A stretch of 64,000 nucleotides of DNA, taken from Poecilobothrus nobilitatus (taxonomy: Eukaryota > Arthropoda > Insecta > Diptera > Dolichopodidae). The DNA lies in contig OX352773.1 of NCBI GenBank assembly GCA_947095535.1, forward strand, positions 168,156,438 through 168,220,437. Direction: 5' to 3'. Below the pieces are notes generated by a model. That model saw nothing but the letters and a program-made list of their open reading frames with translations. It made no database searches and was not told the DNA's origin. Below are positions 49,785 through 60,596 of the stretch, one piece after another (positions within the stretch are counted from its first letter, which is position 1; each line of letters opens with the position of its first letter). Both the position numbers and the translations under genes were made by a program.

Positions 49785-50751
49785 TATAATATACTTTTTC
49801 TGAAATGTATACCAAATGAAAAGTTGCAGAATGTCGCTTTTACAAACAAAATGACATTTTGCAATTTAGATTTCGGTTGCCTGGACACAAACCTTTTAAC
49901 CTGGTTTTAATTAACAGGTATAGGTAAATAAAGAATAGAAATCTTCATAAGCTTCCCATAATCTGAAATTTTAATTCTTACCCTTAACCCTTACCTTTGT
50001 ACAATCACAAAAACTTTTGATATTGCAAGCGAATGTATAAATCATCTTAAATTTCACACGATTTCTGATTAATTTATTGTAAATTTCAATCTAAACTGAA
50101 AAAAATAAATAAATGTATTGTAAAACAGGAGTCGCGACTTAAGTGTTAATTGATCTTAATTTTGAATAAATTTTCTTGATTATTTTTCAGTAAATCAAGA
50201 AAATTGTTGTTCAATAATTATGCCATTAATCAGATTTAAATAATTGTTTTTAAAATTTATGATATCATACATATATAGGTATATATAAATAAAAATATAC
50301 ATATGTATGTATATATATGTATAGGAAAAAAACATATATCAAAATTGTAGACTTTTTTTAAAACATATTTTTTTTGTAAATTATATGAAAACAAAAACTT
50401 ATCGTTTAATTTAATAAATTAGATACTTTATAGATATTAATTTTATATATAGAAAATTGTTTTAACAAAATTTTATCAGACGCTGTGAATTTTGTATTTT
50501 TATATTTTATTTATTAATGTAAAAAATGTCTATGCACTCTATAACCTCAGGCTATCTCATTATAACCAAAAAGGCAAAAAAAAAAAAAAAGAAAACCCAC
50601 CATGTAGACAGACGTAAACTATTTTTTTTTTTTTTTATTTTTTTTATTTTTCTCTCGTTTTGGTCAAAAGAATTTTTATTTGGTTTTCATTTCACTGAAA
50701 AAACGATAAAAAATTAAAAAATAAACAAATAATAATTCATTTAACAAAAAT
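49785..50751. other. Intron segment without recognised elements
   Basis: No gene recognised. The frame at 50526-50717 runs through A and T homopolymers and is not credible. Confidence 0.5.
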
Positions 50752-52066
50752 AAAACAAGGTAGAATGTAAACCAACGGTTTTTAAAAGCGCACATTTCCA
50801 AAACTCGATAAAAACTGTTTAGAAGTGTGACTTACACAAAAATTTGAAAATTTCATGTAATAAGAAAAAACGTGAAAATAGGACATTTTTGAAATTTTGA
50901 AGGGCCGTAAGTCCGGAATCCTATATAACTAAAAAAAGCCGTTAACACACGTAAAAATATATTATTAAACCTTGAATTTTCATGTCTTGCCGAAGAAAAA
51001 TTTGTACAGGTGCCTAAGTTACAGGTGTCTAAAAATAGCAAATTTTCAATTTTTGAGGCGTAATAACTCTTAAAGAGGGGGTGTTACCAAAAAATTTTCT
51101 GAGGAAACTTATACTAATTCTAAAAGTTCTTTCTTGTCTCAAAATTTCAGGTTCCTATCTAAAGGGGTGCCGGAGTTATGAAAAAAGAAATTTCATGCAA
51201 AATATAGTTTTCACATAACGGTAAATTTAAATCGTAAATTAGAAAATATTACATAATTTTGATATTGTTTTATATAGATAATAAAATTTTCGATCTCCTG
51301 GCGGTTTTAGATTGCAAAACTATTACGCATAGCCTGAGATGTATACATCTGAAAATGGAGCTTTTTCGTAATTTTGAAGAGCTGCAACTTTGGAACCCTT
51401 TACAACTAAAATAAACCTTTAACACACGTAAAAATATATTACTGTAGCTTTAATTTTTATATCTTGCAGAAGTAAAATGTGTACAGGTTCCTAAGTTACA
51501 GGTGTTTAAAAATAGCAAATTTTCAATTTTTAAGCCCTAATAGCTCATAAACAGGGGATGGTCCGAAAAAATTTTCTGAGCAAACTTATACTAATTCTAA
51601 AAGTTCTTTCATGCCTCAAAATTTCAAGCTTCTATCTAGAAGCGTGCCGGAGTTATGAAAGTAGAAAAATCATGCAAAATTTGGTTTTCACATAACGGTA
51701 AATTTAAATACTAAATTTTAAAAAATTGTATAATTTTGATATTAATTTACAAAGATAAAAGAAATACCTGTCGAATGACGTTTTCAGATTGAAAAAATCT
51801 TAAGCAGAACATAAGATATATGCATTTAAAAATAGGGCTTTTTCAAAGTTTGAGGGGCTGTAGCTCCGTAATGGGGGGGGCTACATGAAAAAGTTGTTCC
51901 ACAAAATTATTTTTTTTATGAGACCTACCTATGGTTAAAATTTTTTTTCTCTATCTTTAACGGTGTAGAAGTTTTGTAAACAGACGGACGGACGGACGGA
52001 CGGACGGACGGACAGAGTGAAACTAATAAGCACATTTTTTCAAAATTTTTTTGGAAATGTGCTAAA
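50752..52066 (+). mobile_element. Family B DINE-like element, long copy 7
   Basis: Start: AAAACAAGGTAGAATGTAAA, then AGCGCACATTTCCAAAA. End: (GGAC)n at 51982-52013, AGAGTGAAACTAATAAGCAC, then TTTTGGAAATGTGCT. The AGC(GC)ACATTTCCAAAA / TTTTGGAAATGTGCT pair is a subterminal inverted repeat of about 15 bp. The interior consists of two blocks of about 477 bp in tandem (ACAGGTGTCTAAAAATAGCA at 51021 and its match at 51498, each followed by ACATAACGGTAAATTTAAAT). Overall architecture parallels family A, so this is a second DINE/HINE-like family. No coding capacity: the - frame at 50853-51041 lies wholly in the repeat. Confidence 0.8.
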
Positions 52067-54370
52067 AAAGATAAATAATAAAAATCATATACTTAATAAT
52101 AAAAAATCTATATATAAATTGATTTGCGAATTTGAACACCAAACACAGAAAACAAAAAATAATTCCGACCAACTGGAACATTTTTTAGACAATAAAAAAA
52201 AAAAAAAAAATTTAAAATCGAAGAAAAAAATAGAATTGAAATTAGAGAAGTATAATAAAATACAAAAAAAAAAAAAATACATGACATTTGTTGCTAAATA
52301 CTGTCAACAAATTACGTCACACTTCAAAACATATGTAATAATAATAATAAATATTTACACAATGAGGAAAGCTTAAAGATATAGCGATCTAAAAATACTT
52401 TATTCGAATTTTAAAAATAAAAATACTATATATGTATATATACATATATAGTATTGATTGTTGATTTTTTTTTTGTAAAAAACGAAGAGATCGAAGTTGA
52501 TTTGTCTGCAAAAAACGAATACCTGACCTATATAAATATCTACTTAGTTGTAAAATTTTCTTGTACAATTAATTTAAGAATATGCATGGTTACCTTAAGT
52601 TTAATCATCTAAATGCGATTATGCAAAAATTAACGATTTTACTATTGTGATAAACTTTACTCCTCTTATTACACATCGAAATATTGAAGCATTAAATCTA
52701 TTTTTTATAGATATCTTATAGAATTAAATAATGCTTCCCTTAAATAAATCTAACGCAATACTAAAAAGTGATCAAGTAATCATTTCTATATAGCAAAGAA
52801 ATTTTTGTGTGGTTTTAAATTGGTTATTAAAAAGTTATTTATTGTAAGAAAACCTACTTCTATTCAATGTATTCCCCTTTAAGAGAAATTCTAAAATTTG
52901 CAACTGTTTAAGAGAAAGCTGTACGTACATAGGTTCATCCGCAATTTACTTCCAACTAAACTCTATATCATTATCTTTCCATAAAAGGAATTAGAACAAA
53001 TAGATGCCCCTTATATCTAAACCTAAAATGATGTAAAAAAAAAATTAAAAGAAGAAACACTGCAATTTGGAATAGCGTCGATTTCTTTTTCTATATAAAA
53101 CCAAAATAAATATTATGTGTCATACTTTACTGACGATTATAGTAAGTAAAATTTTTAACTTTTTTATTTGGAATTACCTTACCGTGTCGCGTTGTATTGC
53201 GACGATAATAAATATTTTATATTAATTGAAATTTAGATTGTTTTATCTTAAAAGACTTAATCTTAATGTATAAATGTTCCAGTACTATTTCAAATTGCGT
53301 TCGTTTTTTTAATTGCGCTAGGTAGATACTGGTAAATACAACTAAATTCGTTTCGTTTCGTTTTGTTTTAAAATGGTTTATAGAAGAGCCATTAAAATAA
53401 TCATTGTCTTAACGTTGTTTCGATTCGATTAACGTTTATTTTTTCATCAATTTTTCTTAAAATCAAACGGTGTTATAGAGTGTTGAATTAATTTTTAAGA
53501 AAAGATCACAATATTTTTTATTTTATAAATATGAATTTTAATTTATAAGCGTTTTTTATGAATTTCTTTATAGACGATTTTCCTACGTATCCCCTAATCC
53601 TTAAAATTACACTTTTAATATTATATTTCCAAGAAAAATTCATATAGTATTAATCGGAAAATTTAATATATCGTTTGCATAAATATTAAAAGGGAGGATT
53701 GTTTCAAGTGTACATACATACATACATATGTATTATTGATTTCAAAACCATGCAAATTGATGAATGAGTAATTAAATTTTAAAAATATACCTATATATTA
53801 TGCATGTATATAATGCATGCATGCAAGTGTATTATTATGCATGTATATATATATGTATGCATAATAAAAAAAACATGTTAAAAGAAAAACATAAAGAAAA
53901 TTTTCCCATAAAAAATAAAAGATTTTTACGAATTTTACTTTTTACGTTTTACTTAAATGACTTTCAATAGCAAAACAAAAATTACGATAAACGCATTTTT
54001 TTTTTTTGCTTTTTGTTTGTTCTTTGTTTCTTCTACTAATTGTTGGCAAAATACCAAAAACTAAAAATAAAATATGTAATAATTTGTTACCTGAAAATGT
54101 CAATTCCGGAATAGTATTATAAAATTTAATTTTGAATTGATTGTTTAGATAAAATATGTATATTTAAGTATTTCTTCGCAAATTCTAAACTAAATAGTGG
54201 CAGTTGATAGATTTCTAATTTTAAAATCTGATTTTCTATTTTATATCCTTATTGATAAATTTTATATTTGAGGTACGAAACTTTATATGTACTATATAAG
54301 AGTGTGTTATAGATTTATAATTCTCACTTCTCATTTTCACTTTTTAAGGCTTTGTGTACACAACACATGA
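52067..54370. other. Intron segment; palindrome, no gene
   Basis: The 119-codon frame at 52017-52376 begins inside family B and is Lys/Asn-rich because of A runs; I do not accept it as a gene. A perfect 34-bp AT palindrome lies at 52422-52455 (AATACTATATATGTATA and its mirror complement). GCATGCATGCATG-like words cluster at about 53801-53865. Confidence 0.55.
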
Positions 54371-54440
54371 TCCAACCAATGATGTAGTAGTTAAGACACA
54401 AACCGAAGGTCTTGGGTTCAAATCGTGAATAAAGAATTCT
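54371..54440 (+). repeat. SINE2-type tRNA-like head
   Basis: ATCCAACCAATGATGTAGTA, GTTAAGACACAAACC and then CTTGGGTTCAAATCGTG give A-box-like and B-box-like words at normal spacing. The order and wording match the - strand head at 1857-1935. No tail or poly(A) was recognised, so it is a fragment. Confidence 0.55.
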
Positions 54441-57400
54441 TGTATAACTAAATAACAATAGATAGCGCAGAAATAAAGAAATATTTACGTCTCATATCTT
54501 GCACAATAGTTACAGCCGAATAATCAACAACTTATAGTGAAATTGTTGATTCCAGAAACTAAAGCATAGTTCAATATGAATAATAAAAATTACCTGCAAT
54601 TCCTCTGGGTGTTTTTTTTTTTGAAGTTTTTCACAGACCTCCGTAAAAAACAAAAAAAGAAATATTATATTGTCGTTCTCAAAAGCGGTACTTTTCATTT
54701 AAAATAATCATCGTTTTTAATAAGTGTCTATATTTTTAGGTAATTTTGACAGATAATTTATAGCTAGTTGACAATGTCATTAGTAGAATTAAATAGTCTA
54801 ATTTATGGTTACCAAAATTTGTAATTTTTTTTTTTACCAAAAAAAAAAAAATAACCAAACCCCTATAATTCCAAGAACAACTTTTGCAATCTGTCAAAAT
54901 AAAACATATTTTACAATATATTTATTTTTATTTTTGATGTTTATTTTCAAAAAGATTTATAAGTTAATAATTTGTTTTTACTCATAAATTTCAGTTTTTT
55001 TTTTATTATCTTCTGGTACTGTTTCGGTTTTTCGCCCTCATGCTCATTTATTTTATTGTATGTTTATTTTTTTGTTTTTGTTTTGATTTCAAATTCGAAA
55101 GGTTTAATGGAGATAGAAGTTTTATAATAGAAATCTTTTCCAAACAGATATCAGTTTTCTTTTGAAGCTCAATGTAATCTAATAAACTTGTTGTAAAGCG
55201 TGCCAAAATATCAGCTTTCAAATTCCGAAAATGTTGAAAATTTTTAAATATCCAAAAATTATGAAAATAGAAAATCTGTTTTATTATGGCATTATTCGAG
55301 TACCTATACGAGGAAGGGTTTAATTAGTAACAATTTTATAATTCAAAAATATTCAGATTCTTTTAAAGGTTTTTTATAGAAAATTTTACCGTTTTTCTTG
55401 TATAAGTCATAATACCGAAGTTTCGTATATTTTATGACGCACGTATAATAAAAAGGCTTTTTTTTTGTGCAAATCTTGTGCAATTTTATTTTTATATAAA
55501 TTCTATTTATATTTTTTAAGATATTTTTTTTTTGTAATTTGCATTATTTTACGAAAAATGTTTGCATAACTTTGACTTTTTAATTTCTATTTGTTTTTGT
55601 TTTTTTTTTTTTTTTTGGTTTTGTCAGTGGAACATAATATAATGGAAGGTGCATTTGAAAATAAAATCTACGAAAAAAAAAGGCGAAATTATTAATTCTG
55701 TGTTCGAATTTCAATTTTTGTTCAAATAAAACAGTAATGAACTGATTTTTTTTTTGTATGGCATTATTTTTGAGATTATTGTCTACCTATTATGTGTTTT
55801 AGCTTGCAGATGAGAATTTAATTGTATCCAATTGCTGGTACTTAAATATAATTTTAGATTTTAGATAAAAATAATAAACTGTTTCAAAGATGAAATTTAA
55901 TAAAAAGATATTTTAGACAAAGACACCACCATGTTTTGTTTGGTCGTAGCAAGACATTCAATTAATTACATCAAAATTTTATATATGTATGTATGTATGT
56001 ATGTACATTGGTGTAATAAAAGCTGCTTTTATTGTTAGCCCAATTTTGACAACCTTCATTAATAATTTGTTCTTTTGATTAAATTAGGAAATCATTCATA
56101 CTTTATATTTTCAATCTTTTTATTTTACATAATTAATTTTTTCTTTAAATTTTTATTTTATATGGCATTAAAAAAATATGAACTGAATATTTGTTTTTGT
56201 TTTTTTTTTTTTTTTATTTTTGTTAATTGTAAATGACAGCGGAACGTTTTTTTTTTTTTGGTTTTTTTTTTTTAAATTTTTTATTCATTGCGTCTGGCTC
56301 CAAAGCAAAGAAATTTAGAACAGGAATGAATTAAATGAAATATAAAATAGAAGGCGTCTTGACGCTTGTTGAAATATTGAAATCTTTTTGCCTAAATTAA
56401 TGTTTACAAATTTGTAAGTTTTGTTTTTTTTTTTTGGTTTTTTTTATGTTGATTCTTTTTTATCGTTTTGCACATTTTATTGCGCATTTTTTGCGCATTT
56501 TTTCTACTGAAGTTTAGAGTGGTATCACTTTTAAGATAATTTGGCCAAATTAGAAGTACTTAATGTCGTGCGCCAAAAAAAAAATAAAAAATTAAAATAC
56601 GTACTTTATTTATAATATTGTTTGTTTGTTGGTTTTTTTAGGTTTTGACTCAGATTAAAAACAAAGTGGGATTTTTTGGTTTTACATTTTTGAGTAAAAT
56701 ATGTGTTTTTTTTTGAGATTTTATAAAAAAATAAAAACAAAAACAAAAAAAAAAACGTAATAATCATAAAAATATTTTTTTGTTCAAAATTTGAAATGTA
56801 TGTAGATGTATGTTTATATTATGATTACTTTTTTTCTTAAATGTCTAATTTTTAAACAGATGGATGGATTTATAGATTGAAAATAATTATTCAGTAAAAC
56901 GTATTTTGTGATATTATATAAAATTTTTAAGGAATTTTTCAATTTTTAAATACTTTTAAGAATTTTCTATAAGGAAAAGAAACAAAAAAAAAATTAAAAA
57001 TTGATTTTAAAATATGGAATAAAAAAAAATAAAATTTTGCAATAAATTTACTTAAATAATTAATTGAAGTTAATAGGAAAAAATGTTTTCTTTAACCTTG
57101 ATTTTAAACTTGAAAGAAATATGTAAATATAATAAATATTAATAAAAATTTCATAAATTAAAAAAAAAAAAACTATTTTGCAGATTTTCATATTTGCCGC
57201 AAGCTTTAATTAATTTATTGGGGGTGTACCTATATATACAGTTAAAAATAATTTTTTGTTTTGAATTTAATATAAAATTCTTCTTCTGTAAATTGTCTTC
57301 TTTGATTCACAAAGTTCTGTTCTCTGTAAATTTTTTTTTTGTTCTTTTTAATTATTCATTATATAACTGGGCAAACATGTATGTATTTTCTTCTTTTCTT

Positions 57401-57474
57401 TGGCTTTATTAACTTCACAGGGATGAACTTTTGTAATTCACAACTGCTGAAGGGGTTTATCCACAGTGGTATTC
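54441..57474. other. Intron segment; simple repeats and a family B scrap
   Basis: No gene. An (ATGT)n run lies at about 55986-56005 and dense T runs at 55600-55615, 56195-56215 and 56240-56275. At about 56858 the sequence ACAGATGGATGGATTTATAG, ATTGAAAATAATTATTCAG looks like a decayed family B 3' end. TATATTTTTAG|GTAATTTTG at 54739 is an AG|GT site in a pyrimidine context. Frames at 54510-54698, 54805-54987 and 57194-57412 are A/T-run translations. Confidence 0.5.
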
Positions 57475-57672
57475 CTATCCACAGTGGCCAAGTGGATAGG
57501 AGCGTATAAAATACGTAGTAAACATCGAGGATGGGTTGGTTCGAATCCCACACACATTGCAAGAATAATTCCCCCTTACGACATTTACAGCCACGCCCAA
57601 AAAGGAAAGATTGTGTCATTTCGTTTTCGCATTTATGTGGCAGGGGAATAAACTAAAAAAAATAAAAAATAA
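57475..57672 (+). repeat. tRNA-derived SINE, family SINE1, copy c
   Basis: The A-box-like AGTGGCCAAGTGGATAGGAG and a perfect B-box GGTTCGAATCC are followed by the SINE1 body (CCCCTTACGACATTTACAGC, AAAAGGAAAGATTGTGTCAT, GCATTTATGTGGCAGGGG) and an A-rich tail. Just upstream TATCCACAGTGG is repeated 17 bases apart (57459 and 57476). Open frames on both strands here (57359-57619, 57466-57651) are SINE sequence. Confidence 0.9.
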
Positions 57673-58959
57673 AGCTACTGAGAAAGTTATTTATAATTGT
57701 TTGGCTATTTTTTAATCAAGTAAATCTTCTTCTTCTTCTGGTGCCTATCGACTATTCCACATTGACGGTGATATTATGTTATCTAAGATGCTGTTTCTAT
57801 TTATTGCGGTTACAACAACATTCATCCTGATGTTGATATATTCCGTCTAAGTGTCTGAAGTTATGTCTGACTATAAAAACTATAATGTTTAACTGTCAAT
57901 GGTATTAAAAAAGATACTTTTTAAAATTCAGGAAAAGATTTATTCAATTTATAATTGCTTCTTTTTTTCCCTTTTTTCTAAAGTCTCTTCAGTTGTTCAT
58001 TTGATCCATTTTTAGGTGTTTATTGGGGAAACAAATGTTAAATGATATTCAAATACATTTTTTCAAATTCTCAATATATATGTATAATTTAACCATACTT
58101 ACACAATTCTTCACCATTACGACACATGTATAAAAAGTATTTATTTAGTTCGCACTGTCTTAGTTAATATGCCATGTGCTAAAAAATAAAAAAGATTTAT
58201 AAAAAAAATAAAAGAAAAGAAAATAAAAATATTCTAATAATAATTGATCTATTAAATTAATTATTTTTCCTTTCAATCCTTGAACTTTTACTCAATATTT
58301 TAAAAAGACGTTTTGATTATCCTATAAAAAATATTGAAGAAATTAAAGGGCAAAGTTTAATATTTTTTCAATAAGATTCTATAACATTCTATAATCTTTT
58401 ATTAATTTTGCATTGTTATTAATATTGTAATCCTTTTTCTACAAATTAAATTTTTGCGATAATTTTACAAAAGGTTTTATTTTTTAAATTAATATCAAGT
58501 TAGATATTAAAATTTTTTTTATGTTGCTCTATGCAAAAATATTTTATAACATTACAAAAAATTCATAATTAATACAATTATTTATATTTTCTAGAATACC
58601 TTTGAAATATTTTTTTTTACCTAACAATATTGACGTAAATTATATAAAATATTGAAAAAACAATTTTCCTTGAATTTTTTAATTGCTGCCCACGTGATTA
58701 TTAAATTACACAATCAATTTTTATGACGTATTTTTTCAAGTAATTATATTTGAATTTCATTTATATCATAATCATCACGTTTACAGCCTCAATTATTGCT
58801 CTGTCCAGATACCATTAGTGAATGCGTATAATAAACGTTAATTTTTTTGTTTTCTGTTGAAAAAAATTTTCCTTTCTCCTTCAATTATCAATATCCTTTT
58901 CTATTATAAAAAAGTATTATTATTCAATTTCATTTTACTGCAATCTAAATGATTTTATT
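57673..58959. other. Intron segment without recognised elements
   Basis: No gene. A (TTC)n run at about 57727-57739 starts a slightly less AT-rich stretch to about 57870 that I do not recognise. Confidence 0.5.
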
Positions 58960-59330
58960 AAAATTATTTAGAGTACAAAAGTTTCCTCAGAAAACTTTCT
59001 TCTTTTTAAAGCAATTACACCATAGGTGACATTTACACCATAGGTGAAAAATTGATTCCTCTTCCTTTATATTTTTGCAGTTTCTGAAAAAATCATATGA
59101 GGAAAGTTCTAACCTTCTGGCATGTTTGCCGATCGTACAGTCTCCCTTTGAAACCACTATTACATTATCGATATTGCGCCAATTTAGGGATATGAATCTA
59201 GTTATAATCTAAATTTGCAGGTTACAATAGGAACCAGGAGATTCTTCTTTCCTCGGATAAATTGAAGGTTTATACTACTTTTATCGAGTTTATCAGCTCT
59301 GCAATTAGTGGCCTAAAAAGTCACTATGTC
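58960..59330 (-). mobile_element. LINE fossil, RNase H C-terminal region
   Basis: The - strand, starting from about 59190, reads WRNIDNVIVVSKGDCTIGKH, then ARRLELSSYDFFRNCKNIKE, then EESIFHLWCKCHLWCNCFKK. This fits the region after RNase H in Jockey/I-type ORF2 proteins (GHC.IG.HA.RL.L....C..C....EES..H.LC.CP.L). An 18-base tandem duplication (CACCTATGGTGTAAATGT) produces the repeated HLWC[KN]C. Stops appear soon after. Upstream, decayed sequence extends to about 59330. It is the nearest element to the acidic exon, about 430 bp before it. Confidence 0.8.
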
Positions 59331-59763
59331 TCGGTATCCATCGAATTTTTAAGTGTTTCGATGCTCGTATGACATTATTTTAAGTTCAATTTTGAAGTAT
59401 TTAATATTTATTAAAGTTTTTGTGACAAAGTAAATTGAAATAAATAAAATTATTGATTTATTAAATTACAAATATTTCTTATTTCAAAACTTATCTGTTA
59501 TTTAAATTTTTTATCTTCCTATTTGGTTTTCGTAATATGGTTTAAAATTCCAAGATAAAAGTTATTTTTTTTTACTACTTACGCTATTTAATATTTAATT
59601 AATAAAATAATAATATTTGAGAACGATTAAAAATGCTTTTAATGGATCCAACTGAAAGCAATTGATTACTTTTCTTATAGCTTTGGAATTTATTGAATAA
59701 AAATAGAAGAACATAAGTAAAAATGTAATTAATTACAACTTTTTTAATTTTTTTTTTCTATAG

Positions 59764-60123
59764 TATGCAAATCATGATGATCTAATAGAAGACCCAGATG
59801 ATGATGATGATGATGCTTCAGAAGAGGAAGACGATGATGACGGTCAATTATTGAGTAATTTTGATTATGAGGATGATAAGAAAGGTACTACAAGCCATAG
59901 TAATGGTCATGGCCATGGTCATGGTCATGGTAAATCTCCCCATAAAGAAGATGATGATGATGATTTTGAACCAGGTAGTGGTGATTATGATGACGATGAC
60001 GATGAAGAAGATGATGATGATTTATATGGTGATGATGATGTTGGTGGTAGCAATACTAATGAAGATAATGGTGATAGATTATTTGATGATTTTGAGAAAT
60101 TTGTTGGCAATAAAAAACGGTAA
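59764..60123 (+). CDS. Acidic, His-rich exon with a GAG-attachment-type site
   Basis: The 3' splice site TTTTTTTTTCTATAG ends at 59763. The frame runs YANHDDLIEDPDDDDDDASE, then EEDDDDGQLLSNFDYEDDKK, then a His/Gly run (HSNGHGHGHGHGK), KEDDDDDFEPGSGDYDDDDD, LYGDDDVGGSNTNEDNGD and RLFDDFEKFVGNKKR, stop TAA at 60121. The phase 0 start continues the exon at 15963. The Ser-Gly inside EPGSGDYDDDDD fits the acidic consensus for xylosylation and glycosaminoglycan attachment, suggesting a secreted or cell-surface proteoglycan. The His run may bind metal. No Cys, transmembrane segment or GPI signal is encoded here. AAACG|GTAATT at 60119/60120 is a usable 5' splice site, so the protein may continue outside the window, as a glypican with a C-terminal GPI signal would require. 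A glypican (Dally-like) is my best guess and a testican-type acidic tail the alternative. The overlapping Met-rich frame is an artefact of GAT repeats. Confidence 0.8.
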   Translation, partial: YANHDDLIEDPDDDDDDASEEEDDDDGQLLSNFDYEDDKKGTTSHSNGHGHGHGHGKSPHKEDDDDDFEPGSGDYDDDDDEEDDDDLYGDDDVGGSNTNEDNGDRLFDDFEKFVGNKKR

Positions 60124-60154
60124 TTTAAATAATATTTAATCAATTTATTTATAT

Positions 60155-60596
60155 AGGGTGTCCCGTGATAAATTTTACATAAAGCAGGGGGTAATGGACG
60201 ATGTCGAAACGAGTAAAAGTTTCAAGATAACGATACCTATTTAAAATTGTTCGTATATATTTTCAAAAAGAATGATAACGGTAAATGATATGATACAAAA
60301 CATTCATATGAAAACTTAATATTTCAAAAGAAAAATCTGAATTTATTTAGTAAATACCTGAATATATTTAGCAAAAATCTGAATATATTTAGTAAATGCC
60401 TGAGAATATTTAGTAAATACCTGAATTTGACCAAAAAATGCTATATATATATATATAGTAAATATTTTAAAAACTTTAAAACGATTTCCTATGCCATACT
60501 CGAAAAAAGATATGATTTTCTTTTTAAAACATATTATACTAAACACGCCGTTGCAGGCCGTTATCTTGAAAACCGTTAGAAATTGTCACTCCTATC
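60155..60596 (+). repeat. MITE-like arm interrupted by hAT
   Basis: It starts TAGGGTGTCCCGTGATAAAT, GACGATGTCGAAACGAGTAA and AAGTTTCAAGATAACG, like the arm of the element at 38559-39413. An inverted partner sequence begins at about 60548 (GGCCGTTATCTTGAAAACCG, TTAGAAATTGTCACTCC) and is cut off by the hAT terminus at 60597. The rest of the arm should lie beyond the hAT, outside this window. Confidence 0.55.
60340..60432. repeat. 21-bp tandem repeat, four units
   Basis: ATTTAGTAAATACCTGAATAT is repeated with variation (ATTTAGCAAAAATCTGAATAT, ATTTAGTAAATGCCTGAGAAT, ATTTAGTAAATACCTGAATTT). It creates a - strand frame with a repetitive Lys-Tyr-Ile-Gln-Val-Phe pattern at 60343-60546, which I regard as a by-product. 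Confidence 0.9.

Larger units (their letters stand above)
16089..59763 (+). other. Giant intron (about 43.7 kb) between the two exons
   Basis: It starts GTAAGTATC at 16089 and ends TTTTTTTTTCTATAG at 59763, with matching phase 0 exons on either side. It is filled with A/T homopolymer sequence and mobile elements, listed separately. No other coding exon is recognised within it, although a microexon could be missed. The AG|GT junctions preceded by pyrimidines at 17232/17233, 17564/17565 and 54739/54740 are possible recursive splice points; chance occurrence is not excluded. Confidence 0.65.

Noticed and set aside
52017..52376. 119-codon + strand open frame
   Set aside because: It begins inside the family B repeat end and then translates A runs into Lys/Asn; no domain, no start context, no homologue recognised.
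57359..57651. 86- and 61-codon frames on both strands
   Set aside because: Both lie across the SINE1 copy; SINEs do not encode protein.
59861..60139. Met/Val-rich 92-codon frame overlapping the acidic exon
   Set aside because: It is the out-of-frame reading of GAT/GGT repeats; the acidic frame continues the upstream exon and has the splice site.
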